Assembly (NCBI GenBank): GCA_017474285.1
Contig: JAFVHT010000059.1
Location: 62,001-126,000, forward strand
Direction: 5' to 3'
DNA length: 64,000 nucleotides
Source: Acetobacter sp.
GTDB lineage: Bacteria; Pseudomonadota; Alphaproteobacteria; Acetobacterales; Acetobacteraceae
Shown here in pieces: positions 19,046-28,329 of this stretch. Made by a program: the position numbers and the translations under genes. Within the stretch, counting starts at the first letter, position 1, and each line of letters opens with the position of its first letter. The notes under the pieces are model-generated. The model searched no databases, was not told where the DNA came from, and saw nothing but the letters and a program-made list of their open reading frames with translations.

Positions 19046-19534
19046 TCAACGATATAACGCATCAAGTTCAAGCCTTCGCGCTAATAAAGCCTCCCACCGA
19101 TCTCCATTGGCTAAAAGCTTCGCTTTATCATACATAAGCTCTTCTCGTGTTTCTGTCGCAAATTCATAATTCGGACCTTCAACAATAGCATCTACAGGGC
19201 AAGCCTCCTCACACAAACCACAATAGATACATCTTGTCATATCAATGTCATAACGAATTGTACGACGAGAGCCATCATCGCGCTCTTGCGCTTCAATAGT
19301 AATTGCCTCAGCTGGACAAGTCGCTTCACATAATTTACAGGCAATACAACGTTCTTCCCCATTAGGATAACGACGTAAAGCATGTTCCCCACGAAATCGA
19401 TGAGACAATGGCCCTTTTTCATAAGGATAATTGATCGTCGTTTTAGGGCGAAACATCATCCCAAAAGTCGAAGCCATACCTGCCAACAACTCTTTCAACA
19501 AAAAAGAGCGTAATGTTGAACCTAAGGCAGCCAT
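19046..19534 (-). CDS. nuoI: NADH-quinone oxidoreductase subunit I
   Basis: A 162-residue ferredoxin-like subunit of the peripheral arm holding clusters N6a and N6b. Two [4Fe-4S] motifs are visible: [12 protein letters not shown] near residue 60 and [12 protein letters not shown] near 99. The upstream in-frame codons belong to the end of nuoH in another frame. The natural start MAALGSTL is at 19534, its A shared with the TAA stop of nuoH (TAATG), which couples translation. Confidence 0.96.
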   Translation of the reverse strand: MAALGSTLRSFLLKELLAGMASTFGMMFRPKTTINYPYEKGPLSHRFRGEHALRRYPNGEERCIACKLCEATCPAEAITIEAQERDDGSRRTIRYDIDMTRCIYCGLCEEACPVDAIVEGPNYEFATETREELMYDKAKLLANGDRWEALLARRLELDALYR

Positions 19535-20562
19535 TAGTTCACACCTCCCGTATGAGGCAACAAACCCGTTGCCATCAGAAAACCTGCTGTCCCTACCATC
19601 CAAAGTAAAGAAAAAGGTAAAAACACTTTCCAGCCAAGTCGCATAAGCTGATCATAACGATAGCGTGGGAAAGTTACACGCACCCAAATAAACACAAATA
19701 AGCAAAATATAATCTTAAAAATTAACCATAAAGGTCCGGGTATCCATGTTAAAGGCACTATATCTAGTGGAGGTAACCATCCTCCTAAAAATAATATGCT
19801 CACCATAGCTGACATTAAAATCATGTTGGCATATTCACCAAGAAAAAACAAACCAAACGCTAAAGATGAATATTCAACAAAGAAACCCGCTACAAGCTCA
19901 CTCTCACCTTCAGGAAGATCAAAAGGTGCCCGATTTGTTTCCGCTAAAGATGAAATAAAAAAAACAATAAACATAGGAAACATCGGTAAGCAAAACCACA
20001 CATGCCGTTGCGCTAAGACGATATCATTAAGATTGAGGCTGCCAACTGCCAATAAGACAGAAATAATAATAACCCCCATAGATACTTCGTAAGAAATCAT
20101 CTGTGCAGCAGAACGCAACCCACCTAAAAGAGCATATTTTGAATTAGAAGCCCAACCTGCAAGCAAAATGCCATAAACACCTAAAGAAGAAATAGCCAAA
20201 AGATAAAGAATACCGACGTTAATGTCTGCAACCGCTAAACCATTCCCTGTAGGAATTACAGCCCATGCTGCCATAGCCAATGCGAAAGTCAAAAATGGTG
20301 CGAATAAAAATAAAGCTCTATTAGCCCCTGCGGGAATAACAGTTTCTTTCGTAATAAGTTTAATTGCATCAGCAAAAGCTTGAAACAAACCAAAAGGACC
20401 ATTGACGTTTGGACCGCGACGCCATTGCATAGCAGCCATGACCTTACGCTCCATATAAGTTAGGTAAGCTACAGCAATCAACAAAGGCACCAATACTGCC
20501 AATGTCTCTAGTAACATCAAACAAATCTGCCCTATAAGCGTATGATAGAAAAACTGTTCCAT
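19534..20562 (-). CDS. nuoH: NADH-quinone oxidoreductase subunit H
   Basis: A 342-residue membrane subunit joining the peripheral and membrane arms and forming much of the quinone pocket. Signature stretches are [20 protein letters not shown] near residue 36, followed by [14 protein letters not shown], and the conserved loop [20 protein letters not shown] near 206. The start MEQFF at 20562 is chosen over the upstream in-frame methionine because a GTGGGA-type ribosome site precedes it and the upstream codons lie within nuoG. nuoH ends in the TAATG overlap with nuoI. Confidence 0.95.
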   Translation of the reverse strand: MEQFFYHTLIGQICLMLLETLAVLVPLLIAVAYLTYMERKVMAAMQWRRGPNVNGPFGLFQAFADAIKLITKETVIPAGANRALFLFAPFLTFALAMAAWAVIPTGNGLAVADINVGILYLLAISSLGVYGILLAGWASNSKYALLGGLRSAAQMISYEVSMGVIIISVLLAVGSLNLNDIVLAQRHVWFCLPMFPMFIVFFISSLAETNRAPFDLPEGESELVAGFFVEYSSLAFGLFFLGEYANMILMSAMVSILFLGGWLPPLDIVPLTWIPGPLWLIFKIIFCLFVFIWVRVTFPRYRYDQLMRLGWKVFLPFSLLWMVGTAGFLMATGLLPHTGGVN

Positions 20563-20567
20563 TCCCA

Positions 20568-22637
20568 CTACTCCACCGTACGCAAACGACAAGCCGCAGA
20601 ACACTCAGCCATCGTCTGACTCGCACGGCTTATAGAATTAGTCAGATAATAATCCTGTATAATTGGCTGAAATGGTGTGTCAAGCAACGTAATAGATTCA
20701 TCTATCATCGTAGAAACCGTCGATTGATGAGGCAGATAACGTGCCTTATCCTCATCATCAATAGCAAAGATAGGATTAACGTCAGCCATACGGGCACGCA
20801 ATTGCTCTAGTGTATCGTAAGGTAAAGTATGGCCAAGCACTTCAGAAAAAGCACGAATAATACGCCAATCTTCTCGTGCTTCACCAGGGGCAAAAACAGC
20901 ACGAAACGCTTGCTGCACATAACCTGCCATATTCACATAAGTGGCTGATTTTTCTGTATAAGCAGCCCCTGGAAAAATAATATTAGCACGGCTAGCAGCG
21001 CAATCTCCATGATGTCCTTGATACACCACAAAAGTCTCTGACGGTATAAGATCTATTGGAATATCATCAGCACCAAGAAGCCAAAGAACTTCTACACCAC
21101 CCCGTAACATAGCTTCTGTTGACAAACCTTGTGCCCCTGGCAGAAATCCTATATCCAACCCACCAACACGTGATGCTGCTGTATGCAACACATTCAAACC
21201 ATTCCATTCCGATGTTAGCGCACCATATGACTCTGCCAATTGCTTACATAAATTATAAATTTTTGGCGCATCAGCTCTCACTAATGCAGCGTGCCCCATA
21301 ATAATCATAGGACGCTGCGCTTTTTTTAAAACATCCGCAAAAGAATGTGTACCATCAAGTAAACGCTCTAGAACATCAGGGCCTGCCCCCAACATCTCTA
21401 CTGGATATGTTAAATCTGCTGTAAGAGTTCCTACAACACCAACAGGAAATTTTTCACGCCCTGATTCAAGAAAACGTTTACGTATTCTCGCATTTAATAC
21501 AGGTGCTTCATGTCTTGGCATACTTCCCACAAGAAGAAGTGCGTCAGCTTGGTCTATCCCCGTTATACCACTATTAAAAAGATAGCCAGAACGACTACTC
21601 ATATCATACCAAGCGCCATCCTGCCGACAATCAAAATTAGAAGAACCAAATGCCGTAAAAAGATCCTTCAGAGCGCATAGACTTTCCACATCACACAAAT
21701 CACCTGCAATAGCCCCAATTCTTTCAGCCGAAATATCTTTTAATCTACACGCCAAAGCAATAAAAGCATCTTTCCAAGTTACAGGTACTAAATCACCATT
21801 AACACGTACCCATGGCTGATCAAGGCGTTTTTTCTTCAAACCATCAAAAGAAAACCGCCCTTTATCAGATAGCCACTCTTCATTAACAGCATCATTAACG
21901 CGAGGAACAATGCGCATAACCTCACCACCTCGAGCATGAATTTGGATATTCGTGCCCAAAGCATCCATAACATCAATACTATCAGTCTTTTTATATTCCC
22001 ATGAACGTGCGTGAAACGCTATAGGTTTCGCCGTAAGCGCACCAACAGGACAGACATCAATCAAATTACCTGACAACTCAGACGAAAGCGCTTTTTCCAC
22101 ATAAGTCGTAATCTCAGCATTTTCACCTCGTGATACTAGTCCTAGCTCAGGAGTGCCTGCTATCTCTGTACAAAAACGAACACACCGACTACACTGAATA
22201 CAACGTGTCATAACTGTTTTAATTAACGGACCTAAATTTTTATCAGTTACAGCACGCTTTTCTTCCTGATAACGAGAAAAACCAGAACCATACCCATAAG
22301 CTTGATCTTGCAAATCACATTCCCCACCCTGATCACAGATCGGACAATCAAGAGGATGATTGATAAGCAAAAACTCCATCACAGAACGGCGAGCTCGACG
22401 CACTACCTCTGTATCGGTAAAAACTTCCATCCCATCTGCTACAGGAAACCCACAGGACGCGACAAGTTTAGGAGCACGCGCTACCTCAACAAGACACATA
22501 CGGCAATTACCCGCCACTGACAGACGTTCATGATAACAGAAACGAGGGATTTCTTTTCCCGCTGCTTCACAGGCTTGAAGCACACTAGAACCAGGAAGAA
22601 CCTCTACAGGTGTACCGTCAACAATTACCCTTACCAT
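20568..22637 (-). CDS. nuoG: NADH-quinone oxidoreductase subunit G
   Basis: A 689-residue iron-sulfur subunit of the peripheral arm. The N-terminal domain binds [2Fe-2S] N1b through [15 protein letters not shown] near residue 34. The H-x3-C type N4 region and [18 protein letters not shown] lie near 97, and the [4Fe-4S] motif [11 protein letters not shown] near 146. A molybdopterin-oxidoreductase-like domain without cofactor fills the rest. Length is in the normal alphaproteobacterial range. It lies between nuoF and nuoH with short gaps. Confidence 0.95.
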   Translation of the reverse strand: MVRVIVDGTPVEVLPGSSVLQACEAAGKEIPRFCYHERLSVAGNCRMCLVEVARAPKLVASCGFPVADGMEVFTDTEVVRRARRSVMEFLLINHPLDCPICDQGGECDLQDQAYGYGSGFSRYQEEKRAVTDKNLGPLIKTVMTRCIQCSRCVRFCTEIAGTPELGLVSRGENAEITTYVEKALSSELSGNLIDVCPVGALTAKPIAFHARSWEYKKTDSIDVMDALGTNIQIHARGGEVMRIVPRVNDAVNEEWLSDKGRFSFDGLKKKRLDQPWVRVNGDLVPVTWKDAFIALACRLKDISAERIGAIAGDLCDVESLCALKDLFTAFGSSNFDCRQDGAWYDMSSRSGYLFNSGITGIDQADALLLVGSMPRHEAPVLNARIRKRFLESGREKFPVGVVGTLTADLTYPVEMLGAGPDVLERLLDGTHSFADVLKKAQRPMIIMGHAALVRADAPKIYNLCKQLAESYGALTSEWNGLNVLHTAASRVGGLDIGFLPGAQGLSTEAMLRGGVEVLWLLGADDIPIDLIPSETFVVYQGHHGDCAASRANIIFPGAAYTEKSATYVNMAGYVQQAFRAVFAPGEAREDWRIIRAFSEVLGHTLPYDTLEQLRARMADVNPIFAIDDEDKARYLPHQSTVSTMIDESITLLDTPFQPIIQDYYLTNSISRASQTMAECSAACRLRTVE

Positions 22638-22663
22638 TCTCTTACCCCGTCACCAAAACACCA

Positions 22664-23968
22664 TCATACTGACACATGTGTTGGACTTATCTCTTTTTGC
22701 CCAGCTTTATACTGCCGAATACGCGCTTCCATTTCCGGACGAAAATGCCGGATTAAACCTTGAATAGGCCATGCGGCTGCATCACCCAACGCACAAATAG
22801 TATGCCCCTCAATCTGACGTGTAATTTGCTCAAGCATATCAATTTCTTCGATCTCTGCCCGACCTTCGACGATACGATCCATAATTCGCATCATCCATCC
22901 CGTACCTTCACGGCAAGGTGTACACTGACCACAACTCTCATGCTTAAAAAATTTAGAGAAACGCGCAATAGCCTTAATAATATCTGTTGATTTATCCATG
23001 ACAATCATACACGCAGTACCCAATGCAGACCGCTCCGCGCGTAAACTATCATAATCCATTAAGACAGTTTCACAAATAGATTTTGGTAAAAGTGGCACAG
23101 AGCAACCGCCAGGAATAACAGCCAATAAGTTATCCCATCCACCACGAACGCCACCACCATGTTTTTCTATAATATCCTTAAGTGGAACTCCCAGTTCTTC
23201 TTCAAACACACAAGGCGTGTTAACGTGGCCAGAAATTGCCATAAGTTTTGTACCCGCGTTATTCGGACGACCAAGCCCAGCAAACCACGACGCACCACGA
23301 CGTAAAATCGTAGAAGTAACAGCAATACTCTCAACATTGTTAACCGTTGTTGGACAACCATATAACCCCATCCCTGCTGGAAACGGTGGCTTCATACGAG
23401 GTTGCCCCTTTTTACCCTCTAAACTTTCAAGTAATGCTGTTTCTTCACCACAAATATAAGCCCCAGCCCCACGATGAATAAAGAAGTCAAAATCCCATCC
23501 AGTCCCCGCTGCGTTTTGACCCAACAGCCCAGCTTCATAAGCCTCATCAATAGCAATTTGAAGGTGTTCTGCCTCGCGATAAAACTCACCTCTAATGTAA
23601 ATATAGGAAGTGTGTGCTCCTATCGCAAATGAAGCAATTAGTGCACTTTCAATCAGTTTATGCGGGTCATGTCGTAGAATCTCACGGTCTTTACACGTGC
23701 CTGGCTCTGATTCATCTCCGTTAATGACCAAATAATGTGGTCTACCATCGAAACTCTTCGGCATAAAAGACCATTTCATACCCGTAGAAAAACCAGCTCC
23801 GCCACGACCACGTAAGCCTGAGGCTTTCATTTCAGCAATAATAGTCTCACGCCCTTTTGCGAGAATAGCGGCGGTATTATCCCAATCCCCCCTTTTACGT
23901 GCACCTGCAAGACGCCAATCATCCTGCCCATACAGATTGGTAAAGATCCGATCTTTATCTTGCAACAT
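22664..23968 (-). CDS. nuoF: NADH-quinone oxidoreductase subunit F
   Basis: A 434-residue NADH-oxidising flavoprotein subunit. The FMN/NADH-binding signatures are [20 protein letters not shown] near residue 44 and [14 protein letters not shown] near 104, with [19 protein letters not shown] near 151. The [4Fe-4S] N3 cluster motif is [12 protein letters not shown] near 332. The start is ATG at 23968: it has a clear AGGAGG ribosome site six bases upstream and gives the usual [10 protein letters not shown]-terminus. A longer in-frame start lies inside nuoE and is rejected. Confidence 0.96.
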   Translation of the reverse strand: MLQDKDRIFTNLYGQDDWRLAGARKRGDWDNTAAILAKGRETIIAEMKASGLRGRGGAGFSTGMKWSFMPKSFDGRPHYLVINGDESEPGTCKDREILRHDPHKLIESALIASFAIGAHTSYIYIRGEFYREAEHLQIAIDEAYEAGLLGQNAAGTGWDFDFFIHRGAGAYICGEETALLESLEGKKGQPRMKPPFPAGMGLYGCPTTVNNVESIAVTSTILRRGASWFAGLGRPNNAGTKLMAISGHVNTPCVFEEELGVPLKDIIEKHGGGVRGGWDNLLAVIPGGCSVPLLPKSICETVLMDYDSLRAERSALGTACMIVMDKSTDIIKAIARFSKFFKHESCGQCTPCREGTGWMMRIMDRIVEGRAEIEEIDMLEQITRQIEGHTICALGDAAAWPIQGLIRHFRPEMEARIRQYKAGQKEISPTHVSV

Positions 23969-23978
23969 TTTTCGCCTC

Positions 23979-24617
23979 CTATTGCTCATCCACTGGCGTA
24001 GAAACAGTAAGAAGCGTCTTACGTCCACCTTCTGGAGCAGAATTTAAACGATCAACTCTAGGACCTGGTGCAGGGCGTCGTCCGTCTCGTAATTCCGCAA
24101 TCAATTTCTGTACACTCTCTGAATCCATGTCTTCATAAAAATCATCATCAACCTGAAGAATAGGCGCATTAGCACACGCCCCTAAACATTCAACTTCCGT
24201 CAATGTAAATAAACCGTCTGCACTTGTTTCTCCAAAATGATTGATACCCGTTTCGCGTCGACAAGCAGAAACTATTTCATCAGAACCACGCAACCAACAA
24301 GGTGTCGTTGTACAAACTTGCAGATGATAACGCCCAATTGGACGTTTATTAAACATGGTATAAAAAGAAGCCACTTCATAAACACGAATAGGTGCTATCT
24401 CCAAGCGCTTAGCAATCTCATTCATAGCCTGTAAAGGAACCCACGCACTTCCAGTACACCTACTCATTTGTTTTTGAGCAATATAAAGCAAAGGCATAAC
24501 AGCACTTGCTTTACGTTCAACAGGATATTTTTTCAACACAATCGTAATTGCAGTTTCAGACTCTGCATCAAAAACAAAATCATCAGGTTGTGATGGGGGA
24601 ACCCAAGCAGAATTCAT
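23979..24617 (-). CDS. nuoE: NADH-quinone oxidoreductase subunit E
   Basis: A 212-residue thioredoxin-like [2Fe-2S] subunit (cluster N1a) working with NuoF. The four cluster cysteines are visible in [10 protein letters not shown] near residue 101 and CLGACANAP near 144. The N-terminal helical region reads LLYIAQKQ near 44 and ASFYTMFN near 83. Beyond the cluster there is a proline/arginine-rich tail of about 40 residues. It overlaps the end of nuoD by four bases. Confidence 0.95.
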   Translation of the reverse strand: MNSAWVPPSQPDDFVFDAESETAITIVLKKYPVERKASAVMPLLYIAQKQMSRCTGSAWVPLQAMNEIAKRLEIAPIRVYEVASFYTMFNKRPIGRYHLQVCTTTPCWLRGSDEIVSACRRETGINHFGETSADGLFTLTEVECLGACANAPILQVDDDFYEDMDSESVQKLIAELRDGRRPAPGPRVDRLNSAPEGGRKTLLTVSTPVDEQ

Positions 24618-25897
24618 CGATCCACTTCTCCAAACACAAGATCAAGAGATCCTATAATAGCCACCATATCCGCCAACATTCCTCTTCGGGAAAGCTCATC
24701 TATAGCTTGAAGATGGGCAAAACCCGTGGGACGAATTTTACAACGATAAGGCCTGTTCGTCCCGTCTGCAACAAGATAAACAGCAAACTCACCTTTTGGA
24801 CTCTCTACAGCTGTATATGTTGCTCCAGGCGGAACATGATAACCCTCACTAAATAACTTAAAATGATGGATTAAAGCTTCCATCGATTGTTTCATATCAG
24901 CACGACGCGGTGGAGTAAATTTTGGATCTTCTACCTTAACCGCCCCTGGTTGCATTTGATCCAAACATTGTTCAATAATTTTTACACTTTCCCGCATTTC
25001 CGCCACACGAATAAGGTAACGATCATAACAATCTCCCTGACGCGCAACAGGTACTTTAAACTCAACCTTATGATAATTATCATAAGGCTGGTTACGACGT
25101 AAATCCCAAGGCACACCAGACGCTCTTAAACATGGACCACTAAAACCCCAAGCCAACGCCTGCTTCGCCGTAAAAACACCCACACCAACAGTACGCTGCT
25201 TCCAAATACGATTTTCCGTTAAAAGCCCTTCAAGAGCATCAATCCACTTTGGAAAATCACGTGTCCAAGCAGAAATTTTATCTTCAAGATCTGATGGAAT
25301 ATCCCGAGCAACCCCGCCAGGACGAAAATAATTTGCATGAAGCCGCGCACCTGAAGCCGCTTCATAAAACTCCATAAGTTTTTCACGTTCTTCATATCCC
25401 CACAATGCAGGCGTAACTGCTCCGCAATCAAGAGCCATAGCTGTAAGGTTTAAGATATGATTAAGAACGCGTGTAATCTCAGAAAATAAAACACGTAGCC
25501 ACTTTGAACGCTCTGGAACGTCAACACCTAATAACTTCTCCGTAGCCAGAGCAAAAACATGTTCCTGACACATAGGAGAAACATAATCAAGCCTATCAAA
25601 ATAAGGCAAAGCTTTTTGATAAGTTTTATGCTCAATAAGCTTTTCCGTACCACGGTGCAATAAACCAATATGCGGAATGGCACGCGCAACAACTTCCCCT
25701 TCTAATTCTAGAACCAAACGTAGCACACCGTGAGCAGAAGGATGCTGAGGCCCAAAATTAAGAGCGTGAGAATCAAGTTCGACAACCCGATTTGTGTGTT
25801 CTTGAAGCTGATTTTCAGGTAACAGACTTTCAGGAATATCTTCCCGCAGTACGGTTTGCGCGAATAAAAGCGCCTCTTTATCCTGTGTCTCACTCAT
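24614..25897 (-). CDS. nuoD: NADH-quinone oxidoreductase subunit D
   Basis: A 427-residue 49-kDa-type subunit forming the quinone pocket with NuoB and NuoH. Signatures are [20 protein letters not shown] near residue 46, [13 protein letters not shown] near 79, [11 protein letters not shown] near 99 and the C-terminal DLVFGEVDR. Start chosen at ATG 25897 because AAGGA lies eight bases upstream. The next in-frame ATG upstream (25912) nearly overlaps the nuoC stop and has no better site. The N-terminus has an acidic leader of about 35 residues before the conserved region. Confidence 0.95.
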   Translation of the reverse strand: MSETQDKEALLFAQTVLREDIPESLLPENQLQEHTNRVVELDSHALNFGPQHPSAHGVLRLVLELEGEVVARAIPHIGLLHRGTEKLIEHKTYQKALPYFDRLDYVSPMCQEHVFALATEKLLGVDVPERSKWLRVLFSEITRVLNHILNLTAMALDCGAVTPALWGYEEREKLMEFYEAASGARLHANYFRPGGVARDIPSDLEDKISAWTRDFPKWIDALEGLLTENRIWKQRTVGVGVFTAKQALAWGFSGPCLRASGVPWDLRRNQPYDNYHKVEFKVPVARQGDCYDRYLIRVAEMRESVKIIEQCLDQMQPGAVKVEDPKFTPPRRADMKQSMEALIHHFKLFSEGYHVPPGATYTAVESPKGEFAVYLVADGTNRPYRCKIRPTGFAHLQAIDELSRRGMLADMVAIIGSLDLVFGEVDR

Positions 25898-25915
25898 GAG
25901 AGATTCCTTCATATC

Positions 25916-26553
25916 TCACAGAACTTTATGGGCTTTTTCATCTCCTGGCAAAGTTAAAACACTTTCCCATGGAGAAACAAAATCAAAATCACGAAAATCT
26001 TGTGTAAGAGAAACCGGTTCTTTTACAACACGCCTATGCCCCACATCATAACGAACTTCTTCGTAACCTGTTAAAGGGAAATCTTTACGAAGGGGATGCC
26101 CCTCAAAACCAGTATCTGTCAGAATACGCCGCAAATCAGGCTGCCCCGAAAACAAAACACCAAACAAATCATAGCATTCTCGCTCCCACCATGTTGCACA
26201 AGGCCATAGCTGATAAACGGAAGGAACGGGCGTTACTTCATCAGTTGTAACAATAACACGAATACGCCGATTATAGGTTACAGAGAGTAAATTATATACA
26301 ACATCAAAACGTTCCACACGTTGTGGATAATCTACACCACATATATCCATGAGCTGTTCAAAACGATACTGAGGCGCATTTTTCAGTATTCTAAAAAAGA
26401 CAGTAAATGTTGAGGAGTAGTACGAACAACCAACTCCCCTTTTTCCAACGCAGCATATGAAGTATAAGGTTGCGTTGTTAAAAAAGTAAACGCTAAAGAA
26501 GCAAGCTGCCCTTCCGCTTCTACCTGTTTAGAATTTATACAAAGATCAGCCAC
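25916..26553 (-). CDS. nuoC: NADH-quinone oxidoreductase subunit C, interrupted by a -1 frame change at a U UUU UUA site
   Basis: The 30-kDa subunit of the complex I peripheral arm. The conserved C-terminal part reads in one frame from [10 protein letters not shown] near 26350 to the stop at 25916, with FPLTGYEE near its end. That frame has no start giving the full domain. The N-terminal part starts at GTG 26553, overlapping the nuoB stop, reads through [16 protein letters not shown] and ends at a TGA near 26384. The two frames join without loss by one -1 step at 26392-26398, giving about 212 residues, the family's normal size, and the expected sequence [20 protein letters not shown]. Either the gene uses frameshifting, or it is a recent pseudogene, or one T is missing from the assembly. 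Confidence 0.85.
26366..26398 (-). promoter_or_regulatory. Candidate -1 frameshift signal in nuoC: slippery heptamer plus hairpin
   Basis: On the coding strand the zero-frame codons CTG TCT TTT TTA contain the heptamer T TTT TTA (26398-26392), the X XXY YYZ pattern of -1 frameshift sites. Two bases later, ATACTGA (26389-26383) can pair with TCAGTAT (26372-26366) around a ten-base loop. A -1 step here joins the two nuoC frames exactly. The spacer is shorter than the usual five to nine bases and the stem is only 7 bp, so the stimulator would be weak. A T6 run also allows polymerase slippage. Confidence 0.5.
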
Positions 26554-27109
26554 GAAGAATTGTTCCCGTCCGACGGATTTTTTTCTGAAGCAACATTATA
26601 CCATAGAGCAAAGCCTCTGCCGTTGGCGGACAACCAGGCACATAAACATCAACAGGTATAATACGATCACAACCACGCACAACAGAATAAGAATAATGGT
26701 AATACCCACCCCCATTAGCGCATGACCCCATAGAAATAACCCAACGAGGCTCAGCCATTTGCTCATACAAACGACGCAATGCAGGTGCCATTTTATTGGT
26801 AAGTGTACCAGCTACAATCATAACATCAGACTGTCGCGGCGACCCCCTTGGAAAAATCCCAAAACGATCTAAATCATAACGGGGCATATAAGCATGAATC
26901 ATTTCAACGGCACAACAGGCAAGACCAAATGTCATTGGCCAAAGGCTACCATTACGTCCCCAGTTAACAAGTTTATCAAGATTCGATATAATAAAACCTT
27001 TTTCCGCTAAAACACCTGTAATACCCCGCATAACAGCATCTTGCTCTGGACCAGCAGGTAAATTTTCTCGATTCCATATAACGGCATTCTCGTTATAATC
27101 ACTAGTCAC
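26546..27109 (-). CDS. nuoB: NADH-quinone oxidoreductase subunit B
   Basis: A 187-residue subunit carrying the terminal [4Fe-4S] cluster N2 that passes electrons to quinone. Ligands are visible in [13 protein letters not shown] near residue 61, the [18 protein letters not shown] stretch near 127 and [16 protein letters not shown] near 153. It begins 13 bases after the nuoA stop and its TGA overlaps the GTG start of the nuoC N-terminal frame, which is further support for that nuoC start. Confidence 0.97.
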   Translation of the reverse strand: MTSDYNENAVIWNRENLPAGPEQDAVMRGITGVLAEKGFIISNLDKLVNWGRNGSLWPMTFGLACCAVEMIHAYMPRYDLDRFGIFPRGSPRQSDVMIVAGTLTNKMAPALRRLYEQMAEPRWVISMGSCANGGGYYHYSYSVVRGCDRIIPVDVYVPGCPPTAEALLYGIMLLQKKIRRTGTILRG

Positions 27110-27122
27110 GACACACCACCCT

Positions 27123-27488
27123 TTAATCCCAATCTAAAGCACCCATACGCCATTCATAAAGGAATCCAACACCAAGAACGACTAAAAACAAAAGCATAGA
27201 CATAAACCCAAATATACCTATTCGACCCAAACTAATAGCCCACGGAAATAAAAACGTTATTTCTAAATCGAAAACAATAAAAAGGATTGCCACCAAATAA
27301 AAGCGAATATCAAATCTACGATGCGCATCACCAAATGCACTAAAGCCACACTCATATGCTGTTAATTTTTCTGGATAAGGCTTCTGATGCCCACAAAGTA
27401 ACGCCATCCCTAGCATAGCCGCTGCAATAACAACTGATACACCCCCAAAAATAAGAATAGGCGCATAGTTAGCAAAAACAGACTGCAT
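27123..27488 (-). CDS. nuoA: NADH-quinone oxidoreductase subunit A
   Basis: A 121-residue membrane subunit with three transmembrane helices, first gene of the nuo cluster. The conserved loop is [20 protein letters not shown] near residue 42, followed by [21 protein letters not shown]. It lies about 145 bases downstream of the tRNA-Val gene on the same strand. The operon promoter should lie in that gap, but no strong consensus pair stands out there. Confidence 0.96.
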   Translation of the reverse strand: MQSVFANYAPILIFGGVSVVIAAAMLGMALLCGHQKPYPEKLTAYECGFSAFGDAHRRFDIRFYLVAILFIVFDLEITFLFPWAISLGRIGIFGFMSMLLFLVVLGVGFLYEWRMGALDWD

Positions 27489-27633
27489 TGATCACTTTCC
27501 TACGCTCAAACCAAAATTAAACTACAAAAACCGTTCAAAACCCAAAATCTACAAACACTACAGCAACATAACTTGTAAGCCCATTAGGAACTTACAAGGA
27601 AAACCCCTTTTTCCCACTTTTAACAGTATAGTA

Positions 27634-27708
27634 TGGTGGGCGATGACGGGATCGAACCGCCGACCTTCTCGGTGTAAACGAGACGCTCTACCCCTAAGCT
27701 AATCGCCC
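27634..27708 (-). tRNA. tRNA-Val (anticodon TAC)
   Basis: Read on the minus strand, GGGCGAT (from 27708) pairs with ATCGCCC at the 3' end to form a 7-bp acceptor stem. The D arm contains TTAGGGGTAGAGC. The anticodon stem TCTCG/CGAGA holds a 7-base loop with anticodon TAC, and the T arm contains GGTTCGATCC. The CCA end is encoded at 27636-27634. It stands alone between hupB and nuoA. Confidence 0.97.
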
Positions 27709-27825
27709 ATAACAACACATTGACAATATAACAAAATACTATCAGTACAAATTCATAACACACTTTCAAGGAATCAATGTGTATACACCATACAACCTTA
27801 CTTATCAGAAAACAATCTACTTCTA

Positions 27826-28188
27826 CTAAGCCTTTTTAGACTTAGAGCGCGCAGCCCCAGCAACAGGTGCCTTAACTTTCTCACGATGAGCGTTTTCATG
27901 CTTAGGATTTAAGGCATCTTTCAATGCTTTTCCTGGTTTAAAACGCACAGATGTCGAAGCTGGAATATCAATTTCTTCCTTTGTGCGAGGATTACGTCCT
28001 TTAGTCGCCTTACGTTCTGTTATAATAAAACTACCAAAACCAACTAAACGCACTTCTTGCTTTTTATGTAACGCACTTTCAATAGCAGACAATACTGCTC
28101 CTACAGCTTCAGAGGCTTTCACTTTAGACAAATCTGCCGTTTCTGCCACAGACGCTACAAGGTCTTGCTTACTAAATAGTTTTTCCAT
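27826..28188 (-). CDS. hupB: HU-family DNA-binding protein
   Basis: A 120-residue nucleoid protein that bends and compacts DNA as a dimer. The HU core covers residues 1-92 with the signature GFGSFIITERKATKGRNPRT near residue 50 and the DNA-contacting arm between. The usual protein ends near residue 90. Here a basic, alanine- and lysine-rich tail of about 28 residues follows, ending SKSKKA, which may add non-specific DNA contacts. It is downstream of lon, the usual position. Confidence 0.95.
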   Translation of the reverse strand: MEKLFSKQDLVASVAETADLSKVKASEAVGAVLSAIESALHKKQEVRLVGFGSFIITERKATKGRNPRTKEEIDIPASTSVRFKPGKALKDALNPKHENAHREKVKAPVAGAARSKSKKA

Positions 28189-28329
28189 GCGACATTACCT
28201 TTCTTCACCTTAAATAAGTACCAGGCTTCCATAACTTTACAAAAACCTACTCTGTACTTATGAAGCTATTACTCATTCTATGCAAGTATAATAACACTCA
28301 AAATCTATTCGACAATACATATTTCTCTC

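Noticed and set aside
25916..26350. Short 144-residue nuoC starting at the ATG at 26350
   Set aside because: This start cuts into the conserved domain (the preceding [15 protein letters not shown] belongs to the family) and leaves an unexplained 200-base gap after nuoB.
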